Shown one piece after another: positions 1-8,011 of a DNA stretch of 64,000 nucleotides. This DNA comes from Limnobacter sp. SAORIC-580. GTDB taxonomy: Bacteria > Pseudomonadota > Gammaproteobacteria > Burkholderiales > Burkholderiaceae_B. Position 1 is the first letter of the stretch. Each line of letters opens with the position of its first letter. Location of the stretch: positions 682,001-746,000 of the forward strand of contig NZ_CP053084.1 in the NCBI RefSeq assembly GCF_013004065.1. Direction: 5' to 3'. The translations under genes were made by a program, and so were the position numbers. The notes below the pieces were generated by a model. It was not told where the DNA came from. It did not search any database and worked only from the letters and a program-made list of their open reading frames with translations.

Positions 1-1
1 T

Positions 2-427
2 GAATACATTCACAGTGACGCACTCATAGCGCCGATTACTCGTATAGAAATGATTCAGGGCAAATCGTTCAATGAAGTGGGCGATATTCAGCGAATTACA
101 TTCAAGGGCGGTGCTGTTATTGATGAAGAAGTGTTGGCCTTTGTGCCAAATCGCCAGTTTGTATACAAGGGTACGGGCTTTAGCCAACCCCTGTTGAATT
201 GGCTTGATCATGCCAAAGGCTCATTTGAATTTGAGAAGGATGGCGACGGCACTTTGGTGACCTGGCGCTACCTGTTTTATTTAAAACCCGGCTTGGGCAT
301 TGGGCCCAAGCGACTCGTATTCAAGGCGGCGGTAGTTGATTTGATCTGGAACCGGATGATGACCAAAACTTTGGTTAATCTCACCCAAATCATCACCCTG
401 CGCGCCTTGCAGGCAGGAAAAAGATGA
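2..427 (+). CDS. SRPBCC (START/Bet v 1-like) family protein, 5' end missing
   Basis: The reading frame is open to the left edge of the window, so the true start lies outside and only the last 141 codons are seen. Alternating short strands (RITFKGG, RQFVYKGTGF, KGSFEFEKDGDGTLVTWRY) followed by a long amphipathic C-terminal helix resemble the SRPBCC/polyketide-cyclase fold, which binds lipids or hydrophobic ligands. No catalytic residue can be assigned. Its TGA stop overlaps the ATG of the next gene (ATGA), so the two are probably translationally coupled. The family assignment rests on fold-like patterns and is moderate; the substrate is unknown. Confidence 0.6.
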   Translation, partial: EYIHSDALIAPITRIEMIQGKSFNEVGDIQRITFKGGAVIDEEVLAFVPNRQFVYKGTGFSQPLLNWLDHAKGSFEFEKDGDGTLVTWRYLFYLKPGLGIGPKRLVFKAAVVDLIWNRMMTKTLVNLTQIITLRALQAGKR

Positions 428-1503
428 TGAATCCGTGTGTAAAAAACAGCCTGCGAATTGCGGCTGTTTTCAGTTTGATGATGTTGGTTTTTCTGGGTTT
501 CCAGAGTACGGCGCGCGCTCAAACAGTGAGCGGAAAAGAGCCTGATATTTGTGTATTCGACTTACTTGGTGCCAAAGGACCAATTTTTAATTTGGCTCAG
601 GAATATGCCCTTGAGGGCCGAAAAAACGGCTACGGCTTTAAACCTGTGGTGTACACCAATGAATCGGTTGCCGCCAAAGACTTTGAAATTGGTGTGTGCG
701 ATGGCCTGGTGGCCACTGGCATTCGCACCCGAAAATACAACAGCTTTACCGGCAGTCTGGATGCGATTGGTGGCTTGCCCAACTACGATGCAGTGTTGCT
801 GGCTTTGAAGTCAATGGGCAGCCCCCAATTGCAAAGTGTGATGCAGCAAAGTGACTTTGAGGTGGGTGGTGTATTGCCCTTCGGTACAGCTTATGTGTTT
901 GTGCGCGATCGCGAAATCAATTCACTGGCCAAGGCTGCGGGCAAGCGGGTTGCGGCTTTGTCGCACGATGAATCGCAGCGCAGGCTGATTGAGCAGGTTG
1001 GCGCACAACCGATTGCTGCGGACGTATCCAATTACGGTTCCATGTTCAACAACGGCGCTGTGGATATTATCGTGGCCCCTTCGATTGCCTACTCACCTCT
1101 TGAGCTTTACAAGGGCCTGGGCAGGCGTGGCGCAATTATTCAGTTGCCTGTGGCCATGGTCACTTATCAAATCATTTTGCGAAAGTCGAAGTTTCAGCCG
1201 GGTTCAGGCCAGAAATTGCGGGCTTTTGTCGCGCAGGAAATGCCCAAGGCCTTGGAAGCCGTGAAAAAAATTGATCGACAAATTCCAGACAAAGCCTGGC
1301 TGAAAATGATGGATGCAGACAAGGTGGAATACACCACCATGATGCGTGAAGCCCGAATCAGCTTGAGTAAAGATGGCGTGTACGATGGTTGTGCCTTGCG
1401 TCTGCTGAAAAAGGTGCGTTGCTCAATCGATGGCAAAGCCTCTGAGTGCAGTTTGCCCGAGGGCTACACAGTGCCCAAGAGTTGCCCGATTCAGGCCATG
1501 TAA
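424..1503 (+). CDS. Putative periplasmic solute-binding protein (DUF6091/AdeT-like)
   Basis: A 359-residue protein with a cleavable signal peptide (a hydrophobic stretch near residues 10-27 followed by STARA|Q). The mature part looks like a periplasmic binding protein: an early strand with ICVFDLLGAKGP, an internal EIGVCDGLVATGIRTR segment, and YGSMFNNGAVDIIVAPSIAY reminiscent of TRAP-type binding proteins. Several cysteines near the C terminus (CALRLLKKVRC, ECSLPEG) could form disulfides in the periplasm. It matches my memory of putative solute-binding proteins annotated DUF6091 or AdeT-like. No membrane transporter lies next to it, so ligand and partner are unknown. The start at 424 has a purine-rich Shine-Dalgarno (GGAAAAAG) and overlaps the upstream stop. 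Confidence 0.6.
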   Translation: MMNPCVKNSLRIAAVFSLMMLVFLGFQSTARAQTVSGKEPDICVFDLLGAKGPIFNLAQEYALEGRKNGYGFKPVVYTNESVAAKDFEIGVCDGLVATGIRTRKYNSFTGSLDAIGGLPNYDAVLLALKSMGSPQLQSVMQQSDFEVGGVLPFGTAYVFVRDREINSLAKAAGKRVAALSHDESQRRLIEQVGAQPIAADVSNYGSMFNNGAVDIIVAPSIAYSPLELYKGLGRRGAIIQLPVAMVTYQIILRKSKFQPGSGQKLRAFVAQEMPKALEAVKKIDRQIPDKAWLKMMDADKVEYTTMMREARISLSKDGVYDGCALRLLKKVRCSIDGKASECSLPEGYTVPKSCPIQAM

Positions 1504-1518
1504 GCCGGCGCTTCTGGT

Positions 1519-2028
1519 TTAGCCAATCACCACCGGGGTGTCGGGAAGTTCATTCTTGCCGCCCCCACTGTGCGGAAAGTGCTCAATCAATTTTGTGCTG
1601 ACCGCATCAATACTGTTCATCACCCCAGCCTCGAATTGTCCTTGGGCAAACGACTGCTCAATTTGGTGGCATAGCACTTCCCAGTAAGCGTTGCCAACCT
1701 TGGCGTGAATACCCCGGTCTGCCACAATTTCGATGGCATGGTCCGCCAGCAGTACATAAATGAGCACTCCGTTGTTGAGCTCGGTGTCCCACACATGCAA
1801 TTCACTGAATACCTCAATGGCGCGTTGACGGGGCGTTTGCGCCTGCAACAGGGGGTGTAGTTCGAGCGCGCTTTCCACCGCGAATCGAATTTCACCGGAA
1901 TGCTGGCTTTCGCTGGCGCTTATGGCCTGCGCGATGTGTTGCAGGTGTGAGGGCGAGAATGTTTTCCGCACATCGCGCTCGGTGGTTATCAGGTGTTTTA
2001 CTACACGTTTGAAATTCATGGTTACCAC
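1519..2028 (-). CDS. TPM domain protein (second TPM gene of the lemA cluster)
   Basis: A 169-residue protein without a signal peptide. Residues about 15-150 form a TPM domain (SESQHSGEIRFAVES, AIEVFSELHVWDTELNNGVLIYVLLADHAIEIVADRGI, then an amphipathic helix containing FEAGVMNSIDAVSTKL). TPM domains occur in plant TLP18.3/Psb32-type acid phosphatases and bacterial YgcG-like proteins; the biochemical role in bacteria is not settled. It is the third gene of a leftward lemA-TPM-TPM operon, overlapping the previous TPM gene by 7 bases. The stop faces the solute-binding protein gene with only 15 bases between. Confidence 0.8.
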   Translation of the reverse strand: MVTMNFKRVVKHLITTERDVRKTFSPSHLQHIAQAISASESQHSGEIRFAVESALELHPLLQAQTPRQRAIEVFSELHVWDTELNNGVLIYVLLADHAIEIVADRGIHAKVGNAYWEVLCHQIEQSFAQGQFEAGVMNSIDAVSTKLIEHFPHSGGGKNELPDTPVVIG

Positions 2029-2906
2029 CTACCCGAAGCGCCACCGCCTCCAAAACCGCCGCCTCCACCACTGAAGCCGCCACCGCTTCCAAAACCGCTG
2101 CCACCGCGACCGAAGCCACCACGGCCGCCACCCATGCCACCCACCGAATTGCCAAACAGGGTGAGCAGCGCAGCCACTACAGCAGCAAGCACGGCAAAAA
2201 CCACGGCGCCAGCGAACAACCAAGCCACCACGAACACCAAACCGCCAGTGGCCAATGCTGCGGGCAATTTGCCGATGGTTTTGCGCAGAAACCCACCCAC
2301 GAAAAGCGAGAGCATGAACAGCACAGGTGCAATGTCTTCAATGGTGCTTGAGTTGTTTGCTGTTTGCTGCGCAACCGGCTCTGGCAGGGGTTCGCCTTCA
2401 ATTACCTTGATCATTTGGTCCACACCGGCTGCCACCCCACCTGCAAAATCGCCCTGGCGAAACTGCGGCACAATAATCTCTTCAATAATTCGTTTGGAGG
2501 TAATGTCGGTAAGGGCACCTTCCAAGCCGTAGCCCACTTCGATGCGCAGTGTACGGTCCTGCAGGGCCACCACCAAAATTGCGCCATCGTCCACATTTTT
2601 GCGGCCAATTTTCCAATTCTCGGCCACACGCAATGCATATTGCTCAATGGTTTCTGGCTGGGTGCTTGGCACCAGCAACACAGCAATCTGGCTGCCTTTG
2701 GTGGCTTCAAATGTCTGCAATTTTTGAATCAGTGCAGTTCTCTGTTCCGGGCTTAGCGTGCCCGTTGTGTCGACCACTTGGGCATTCAAGGGGGGCACAG
2801 GTACGTCTTGAGCCGACAACACGCCAGGCACTGGAATCAACAGCACCAGCGCCAGCAGCTTACTTAGCCAAAACCGGGCAATTGAATTGCACATGGTGTG
2901 CATCAC
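2022..2906 (-). CDS. TPM domain membrane protein with glycine-rich tail (YgcG-like)
   Basis: 294 residues: a signal peptide (residues 1-33, ending VLSAQ), a TPM domain (about 40-165; TTGTLSPEQRTALIQKL, GSQIAVLLVP, RNVDDGAILVVALQDRTLRIEVGYGLEG), two hydrophobic helices (about 190-250) and a tail built almost only of glycine with phenylalanine, arginine and serine, ending GASGRW. This is the usual YgcG architecture: a periplasmic TPM domain tethered to the inner membrane. The start overlaps the lemA stop by 4 bases. Partnership with LemA is inferred from the very common lemA-ygcG pairing. Confidence 0.85.
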   Translation of the reverse strand: MMHTMCNSIARFWLSKLLALVLLIPVPGVLSAQDVPVPPLNAQVVDTTGTLSPEQRTALIQKLQTFEATKGSQIAVLLVPSTQPETIEQYALRVAENWKIGRKNVDDGAILVVALQDRTLRIEVGYGLEGALTDITSKRIIEEIIVPQFRQGDFAGGVAAGVDQMIKVIEGEPLPEPVAQQTANNSSTIEDIAPVLFMLSLFVGGFLRKTIGKLPAALATGGLVFVVAWLFAGAVVFAVLAAVVAALLTLFGNSVGGMGGGRGGFGRGGSGFGSGGGFSGGGGGFGGGGASGRW

Positions 2907-3496
2907 TTGGTGCCAAAGTCCACGGTGGGTGGTTTGGAAATAGCGGCTTCGTTTTCAACCGTGAAGCTGGGCTTCACTTCGTAGCCCATCACCATCGCGG
3001 TCAGGTTGTTGGGAAATGAACGCACTGTCACGTTGTACTCCTGAACCGATTTAATGTAGCGGTTGCGCGCCACGGTAATTCGGTTTTCTGTGCCCTCAAG
3101 CTGCGTTTGCAAATCACGAAAACCTTGATTGGCTTTCAGATTGGGGTAGTTCTCGGTAATCAACAACAGCCGCGACAAAGCACCACTCAGCTCACCTTGC
3201 GCCTGCTGAAATTTGTTGAAGGCTTCCGGGTCGTTGATCAGTTCCGGAGTGGCTTGAATCGACGTTGCTTTTGAGCGCGCTTCAACCACCTGCGTCAGTG
3301 TTTCCTGCTCAAAATTGGCTTCGGCCTTCACCACATTCACCAAATTGGGCACCAGGTCGGCCCGGCGCTGGTACTGGTTTAACACCTCGGCCCAGGCCGC
3401 TTTCACTTGTTCATCCGTGGTTTGAATGGTGTTATACCCGCAGCCGCTGAGTAGCAGCGCAAACATGAGTGTGAGCAGGGAAAAAACGCGATTCAT
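2903..3496 (-). CDS. lemA: LemA family lipoprotein
   Basis: A 197-residue LemA family protein. The N terminus is a lipoprotein signal with lipobox LLSG|C at about residues 16-19, followed by the family signature of an amphipathic helix (TDEQVKAAWAEVLNQYQRRADLVPNLVNVVK), then ATSIQATPELINDPEAF and ARNRYIKSVQEYN. LemA proteins are membrane-associated four-helix-bundle proteins of uncertain function, typically linked to TPM proteins, as here. It is the first gene of the leftward lemA-TPM-TPM operon. About 40 bases separate its start from the rho terminator. Confidence 0.92.
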   Translation of the reverse strand: MNRVFSLLTLMFALLLSGCGYNTIQTTDEQVKAAWAEVLNQYQRRADLVPNLVNVVKAEANFEQETLTQVVEARSKATSIQATPELINDPEAFNKFQQAQGELSGALSRLLLITENYPNLKANQGFRDLQTQLEGTENRITVARNRYIKSVQEYNVTVRSFPNNLTAMVMGYEVKPSFTVENEAAISKPPTVDFGTK

Positions 3497-3536
3497 TGGG
3501 GCGCTCCTAGGTGGGTTGTTGACTGATTGTGCAATT

Positions 3537-3571
3537 AAAAAAGCCCACGGTGCAACTGCAGCATGGGCTTT
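3537..3571 (-). terminator. Rho-independent terminator of the rho gene
   Basis: On the minus strand an 8-bp perfect stem (arms at 3540-3547 and 3564-3571, AAAGCCCA/TGGGCTTT) with a 16-base loop runs into a T-rich tract. It lies just after the rho stop and before lemA, so it probably ends the trxA-rho transcript. Confidence 0.75.
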
Positions 3572-3592
3572 GGTCAGAAAAAATGATCTGAT

Positions 3593-4849
3593 TTACTTCT
3601 TCATCATTTCGAAGAACTCTGCGTTGTTCTTGGTCTGGCGGATCTTGTCCATCAGGAATTCCATCGCAGCAATTTCGTCCATGTCGTGCAGCAAGCGGCG
3701 CAGTACCCAAATCTTTTGCAGCAAATCGGGCTTGATCAGCAGTTCTTCGCGACGTGTTGAAGAACGGTTGATGTTGATGGCAGGGTACACACGCTTTTCC
3801 GCCATGCGGCGTTCCATGTGAATTTCCATGTTGCCGGTGCCCTTGAATTCTTCGTAAATCACTTCATCCATGCGGCTGCCGGTGTCGACCAGTGCAGTGG
3901 CGATAATAGTGAGCGATCCACCTTCTTCAATGTTACGGGCGGCACCGAAGAATCGCTTGGGGCGATGCAGGGCATTGGCGTCTACACCACCGGTCAGCAC
4001 TTTGCCAGAAGACGGCACGACCGTGTTGTACGCTCGAGCCAAACGGGTAATGGAGTCGAGCAGAATGACCACGTCGCGTTTGTGCTCAACCAGGCGCTTG
4101 GCCTTTTCAATCACCATTTCTGCAACTTGCACGTGGCGGGTTGCGGGTTCATCGAATGTGGAGGCGATTACTTCGCCACGCACTGAGCGCATCATTTCCG
4201 TGACTTCTTCGGGGCGTTCATCGATCAGCAACACAATCAAGGTGATGTCGGGGTGATTGGCGGTAATCGCGTGTGCAATGTGTTGCAGCATCACGGTTTT
4301 ACCCGATTTCGGTGGGGCCACCAGCAAACCACGCTGGCCTTTACCAATGGGTGCCACCAGGTCGATGATACGGCCAGTGTTGTTTTCTTCGCCGCGCATG
4401 TCGCGTTCCAGCTTCAAAGGCTGGTTCGGGTGCAGCGGTGTCAGGTTTTCAAACAGAATTTTGTGTTTGCTGGCTTCAGGCGCTTCGCCGTTCACCTTGT
4501 CTACTTTCACCAGCGCAAAGTAACGCTCACCGTCTTTGGGGGTGCGTACTTCACCTTCGATGCTGTCACCCGTGTGCAGGTTAAAGCGGCGAATCTGGCT
4601 GGGAGAAATGTAAATGTCGTCCGGGCTGGCCAGGTACGAGGTTTCAGGTGAGCGCAGGAAGCCAAAGCCATCAGGCAGCACTTCGAGCACACCATCACCA
4701 AAAATTTGCTCACCGTTTTTGGCACGTTTTTTCAGGATTGCGAACATCAATTCCTGTTTGCGCATGCGGTTGGCGTTTTCAATTTCAAGGCCACCAGCCA
4801 CTTCAAGCAGGGCAGAGACGTGTTGCGTTTTTAGTTCAGATAGATACAT
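3593..4849 (-). CDS. rho: Transcription termination factor Rho
   Basis: 418 residues, essentially the length of E. coli Rho (419). N-terminal helical Rho_N segment (residues 1-45), cold-shock-like primary RNA-binding domain around residues 50-120 with the RNP motif DGFGFLRS, then the hexameric RecA-type ATPase: Walker A PPKSGKT near 180, Walker B region [17 protein letters not shown]-loop/R-loop region [30 protein letters not shown], and C-terminal [16 protein letters not shown]. Rho loads on C-rich, G-poor RNA and terminates transcription. It lies downstream of trxA, the same gene order as in E. coli, with a C-rich leader that may serve autoregulation. Confidence 0.98.
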   Translation of the reverse strand: MYLSELKTQHVSALLEVAGGLEIENANRMRKQELMFAILKKRAKNGEQIFGDGVLEVLPDGFGFLRSPETSYLASPDDIYISPSQIRRFNLHTGDSIEGEVRTPKDGERYFALVKVDKVNGEAPEASKHKILFENLTPLHPNQPLKLERDMRGEENNTGRIIDLVAPIGKGQRGLLVAPPKSGKTVMLQHIAHAITANHPDITLIVLLIDERPEEVTEMMRSVRGEVIASTFDEPATRHVQVAEMVIEKAKRLVEHKRDVVILLDSITRLARAYNTVVPSSGKVLTGGVDANALHRPKRFFGAARNIEEGGSLTIIATALVDTGSRMDEVIYEEFKGTGNMEIHMERRMAEKRVYPAININRSSTRREELLIKPDLLQKIWVLRRLLHDMDEIAAMEFLMDKIRQTKNNAEFFEMMKK

Positions 4850-4879
4850 GTTTGGCTATTTGTGTAGGTGGCGAACGCC

Positions 4880-4953
4880 GCGAGGTAAACAGGTTAACAA
4901 AGGGTGGGGGTTGTACTGCAGTGAGGGGGTTCGATGCCCGGCACGTGCCGGGC
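4880..4953 (-). promoter_or_regulatory. rho leader: perfect 18-bp palindrome and C-rich rut-like stretch
   Basis: Between trxA and rho the minus-strand RNA first carries a perfect 18-base palindrome (4936-4953, GCCCGGCACGTGCCGGGC) without a following U tract. About 56 bases (4935-4880) then follow that are roughly 43% C and 11% G by my count, including runs of five and six C. C-rich, G-poor unstructured RNA is what Rho binds. Rho genes are classically autoregulated by Rho-dependent attenuation in the leader, so this is a candidate rut site. The functional reading is inference. Confidence 0.45.
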
Positions 4954-4971
4954 GACTCAATCAATATTGTA

Positions 4972-5301
4972 TTACAGGTGGCTGTCGATAAAGGCGGCCA
5001 GCTGTGATTTGGACAACGCGCCCACTTTCGTGGCCACTACGGCACCGTTCTTGAACAACATCAAGGTTGGAATGCCGCGAATGCCATACTTGGCAGGCGT
5101 TTCAGAATTCTCGTCCACGTTCATCTTGGCGATTTGCAGTTTGCCGTTGTATTCAGAGGACAAGTCATCAAGAATCGGCGCAATCATTTTGCAAGGACCA
5201 CACCATTCAGCCCAGTAATCCACCAGCACAGGGCCGTCGGTTTTCAAAACATCGCTGTCGAAAGATGCGTCACTGACGTGTTTGATCAGGTCACTGCTCA
5301 T
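4972..5301 (-). CDS. trxA: Thioredoxin
   Basis: A 109-residue classical thioredoxin with the active site WCGPC at about residues 33-37 ([17 protein letters not shown]), the buried Asp of LVDYWAEW, the conserved cis-Pro loop ([15 protein letters not shown]) and the C-terminal helix. It is the cytosolic dithiol reductant for ribonucleotide reductase, PAPS reductase and Msr enzymes. It is oriented with rho downstream (122-base spacer), the arrangement known from E. coli. Confidence 0.98.
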   Translation of the reverse strand: MSSDLIKHVSDASFDSDVLKTDGPVLVDYWAEWCGPCKMIAPILDDLSSEYNGKLQIAKMNVDENSETPAKYGIRGIPTLMLFKNGAVVATKVGALSKSQLAAFIDSHL

Positions 5302-5494
5302 TTAAATCCTCAAGTGGGTAATTGCTTTGGAGGGTATTCACAAAGCGTGTCCGGGTGATTAAAGCACACGCGCAGACCATGAAAGTTCTTCATTTAAGAA
5401 AATGCTATTCTGAATGGTACAGCGAAATTGAACTGAAACACAAACCCGCGCACGTTTTAATCGACTTAACAACATACATTAGCCTTTACACGTT
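5302..5494. promoter_or_regulatory. Divergent intergenic region trxA / addB-like
   Basis: 193 bases hold the promoters for leftward trxA-rho and the rightward nuclease genes. AT-rich stretches (around 5390-5420 and 5460-5490) fit promoter elements, but I cannot assign -35/-10 boxes with confidence. No ORF, RNA gene or strong hairpin was seen. Confidence 0.35.
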
Positions 5495-8011
5495 TTGACC
5501 CAACAACCTGTTTCTGTCGATCCTTTTCTAGCCACCCCATTTGCGGCGGCATTTGACTGGCTAAGCCGATCGGGGCTGGATGCCCGCCAGGTGTTGTGGG
5601 TGATGCCCCGCATAGAAACCGTGGGCAGCTTTAAGCGGCATTGGGCGCAGCACCACGCGGGCCTTGCCACGCTAGGGCCTTGGGTTCAAACAGCGGACCG
5701 TTTAAGCCAGCCAGCCGCCATGGGCCCCTGGTTGGCCTTGCAAGCCGATTTGGTGGGGGTGTTGCGGCAATTGCCTTTGTTGGGCGGTGGTTCATCGCCC
5801 TCGCAATTGTGGGGTTTGGCCCAGGAATACCTGGAGTTGGCTTTGCGACAGGTTTTGGTGCAAAAACGCAACACAAGTGCGCTTGCCCAGTATTGTGAGA
5901 ACAACACTTTTGCTGCTGAAGAGGCTCAAGTGGTGGCCACATTGGCCCAAACCTATGCGACCGAGCTCATGGACCTGTTGCCCAAGCCAGCCGAACCTGG
6001 GGGCAGTCCGCCCGTGCAGGTGGTGTGGTTTGATGATGGCGAAACTGTGCCAGGCCTTTGGCTTGATCTGTTTTACCCCGAGGTGCCGTTGCAGGTGTTC
6101 AGGCTTCCTGCCATTGAGGGGCCACAACCCTGGCAACAATTGGGCGCGAAGCGTTTTAACACCCAGCCCAGCCCCTTGGTGTTGCAGGTGGCGCCCGACG
6201 AAACCACGCAGGCCCAGCAGGCCGCACACCAAATTCTGGAATGGTTGCGAGAAGACCCGGTCAGCGAAATTGCTGTGGCGGTACTTGATCGCTTGGCTGC
6301 GCGCCGTATGGTGGGGCTGCTGGCTGAAGTGGGTGTGTTGGTAGATGACCGCACCGGGTGGCGTTTGTCCACATCGAATGTGGCGGGCTGGTTTGACCAC
6401 CTGTTGCAACAGTTTGTAGAGCAGGGCCAGCTTACTGCCATTGCTCAGCCCTTTACCGGCTTGCCGCTTGAACACCTGGAGCCTTGGGCTTTCGGTAAAA
6501 CAGGGAACCGTTACACGCTGGCGCAGTGGGCAGGCGCTTTCATGGCCCTGTTTGAAAAATATGATCTGGACACGGCCTTGCAGCCTGACGAAGCGGGGCA
6601 GCAGTTGCTGACCGTGCTGGGTTTGATGCGGCAGGTGCCTGCGCAAACCGAATTTGATTCACACGAATTTTTGGCAGCCTGGCGCAGCTGGGCTGAGTCA
6701 CAACGTTTTCGCCCTCTCGACATTGAAAGCCCTGTGCGAATGGTGCCCTTGTTGAGCACGCGCATGCGGCAATTCAGGCGTGTGTTGGTGTTGGGTTGTG
6801 CACAGTCCCATTTTCAGGAAAGCCCACCCGGTTTGTTACCACCTGCTGTGGCGCAGGAATTGGGTTTTCCCGGCCCGCGCCTGGCTCGCATTCAAAAAAT
6901 ATCTGCGTTGTACGAGTTGCTGTTGCACAGCAATGAGGTGACCTTGGTACACAGCGCACAGGTGGCAGGCAAATCCGAAATGTTGTTGCCTGAATTGATG
7001 TGGCTGGACATTGTGTTGCGGGATTCCGAAAGCCACACCCAACATTGGGCCAGCTTGTGGCACCACACGCCTTCCAGTCTTGAAATCGAAGTGCGCGAGG
7101 CACCCGAGCAGGCTTTGCAACTGACCGCCTTGAGCAATTCGGGTTCAATGCCTGATTCTTTAAGAGTGACAGCGCTGGACGACTGGAAGGCATGTCGCCT
7201 TCGGTTTGGCTTGAAACACGCTTTGCCCTGGCCACCTCAGCGTGATGAGGGTGCCATGCGTTATGAGCAATTGCGCGGAGTGTTTGTGCACAAGGTGCTG
7301 GAAAAAACAGCACAGCACATGGCCTTGCCTGGCCAGCCCGTGAATCAGTTGCAAGCGTGGAAACAAACACTGCTGGACCAGGCCCAGCTTGTGTGGAACA
7401 CGCTGGAGTTGGACGATCGCGCAACTGTTTACCCCTTCCTGAAGTTTTTTGATCAAATTGTGCCGCGCCTGGCCGGTAAATTGATGGAACGTCAAATTCA
7501 GGGGTGGCAGTTCAAGGGTGCAGAGCAGCAGGTTGAACACACACTTGTATTGCAACCCAGCGGAGCCTCGCTTGCATTGAAAGGCCGCGTGGACAGGTTG
7601 GATACCCGGGGTGGCGCACTGGCGATTTCAGACATTAAATTTACCAACCCTGCCGTGTTGAAAAAAAGACTGGCCGATCCTTTGAGCCAGCCTCAATTGC
7701 CCGCCTATCAGGCCATGTTGAACAGCCCTGGTGCGCAACTTGATTTCCTGGGCTTGCACAAAGACAAAGTGGATTGGGTGAGTTTTCCGCCCTTGAGCGA
7801 TGAGTACCGTGAACAGGGTTTTCAGTCCTGGGGGGAGGTGTTGCTCAGTGAACTGGTCAGTGAACTGAATTCGTTTTTTGAAGGCAAGGCGGTGTGGCAA
7901 GCCAACCCAGGTGACGCCTGTGAATACTGCGCCGTGCGTGGCGTGTGCAGGCCCGAAACCCACCCTGCTTTTCACGAAGGAATGAACGGCGAGGAGGGCG
8001 ACGATGACTGA
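5495..8011 (+). CDS. AddB-like PD-(D/E)XK nuclease (probable DNA repair protein, TIGR03623 type)
   Basis: 838 residues resembling the betaproteobacterial AddB-like subunit. The N-terminal half looks like an inactivated helicase scaffold (no Walker A seen). The C-terminal part holds a PD-(D/E)XK nuclease: HKVLEKTAQ, GRVDRLD, then LAISDIKF and QLPAYQAML (QxxxY-like). Four cysteines fit an AddB-type 4Fe-4S clamp: one at about residue 567 (DDWKACRLRF) and three near the end (Cys809, 812, 818; CEYCAVRGVC). The frame opens with TTG at 5495, just after an in-frame stop at 5480; no ATG fits, so the start is uncertain. It overlaps the AddA-like gene by 8 bases, so a heterodimeric recombination helicase-nuclease for double-strand-break repair is likely. 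Confidence 0.85.
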   Translation: MTQQPVSVDPFLATPFAAAFDWLSRSGLDARQVLWVMPRIETVGSFKRHWAQHHAGLATLGPWVQTADRLSQPAAMGPWLALQADLVGVLRQLPLLGGGSSPSQLWGLAQEYLELALRQVLVQKRNTSALAQYCENNTFAAEEAQVVATLAQTYATELMDLLPKPAEPGGSPPVQVVWFDDGETVPGLWLDLFYPEVPLQVFRLPAIEGPQPWQQLGAKRFNTQPSPLVLQVAPDETTQAQQAAHQILEWLREDPVSEIAVAVLDRLAARRMVGLLAEVGVLVDDRTGWRLSTSNVAGWFDHLLQQFVEQGQLTAIAQPFTGLPLEHLEPWAFGKTGNRYTLAQWAGAFMALFEKYDLDTALQPDEAGQQLLTVLGLMRQVPAQTEFDSHEFLAAWRSWAESQRFRPLDIESPVRMVPLLSTRMRQFRRVLVLGCAQSHFQESPPGLLPPAVAQELGFPGPRLARIQKISALYELLLHSNEVTLVHSAQVAGKSEMLLPELMWLDIVLRDSESHTQHWASLWHHTPSSLEIEVREAPEQALQLTALSNSGSMPDSLRVTALDDWKACRLRFGLKHALPWPPQRDEGAMRYEQLRGVFVHKVLEKTAQHMALPGQPVNQLQAWKQTLLDQAQLVWNTLELDDRATVYPFLKFFDQIVPRLAGKLMERQIQGWQFKGAEQQVEHTLVLQPSGASLALKGRVDRLDTRGGALAISDIKFTNPAVLKKRLADPLSQPQLPAYQAMLNSPGAQLDFLGLHKDKVDWVSFPPLSDEYREQGFQSWGEVLLSELVSELNSFFEGKAVWQANPGDACEYCAVRGVCRPETHPAFHEGMNGEEGDDD

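Noticed and set aside
1993..2532. Plus-strand proline-rich ORF opposite the TPM protein
   Set aside because: The proline run is only the complement of the glycine-rich tail codons of the TPM gene.
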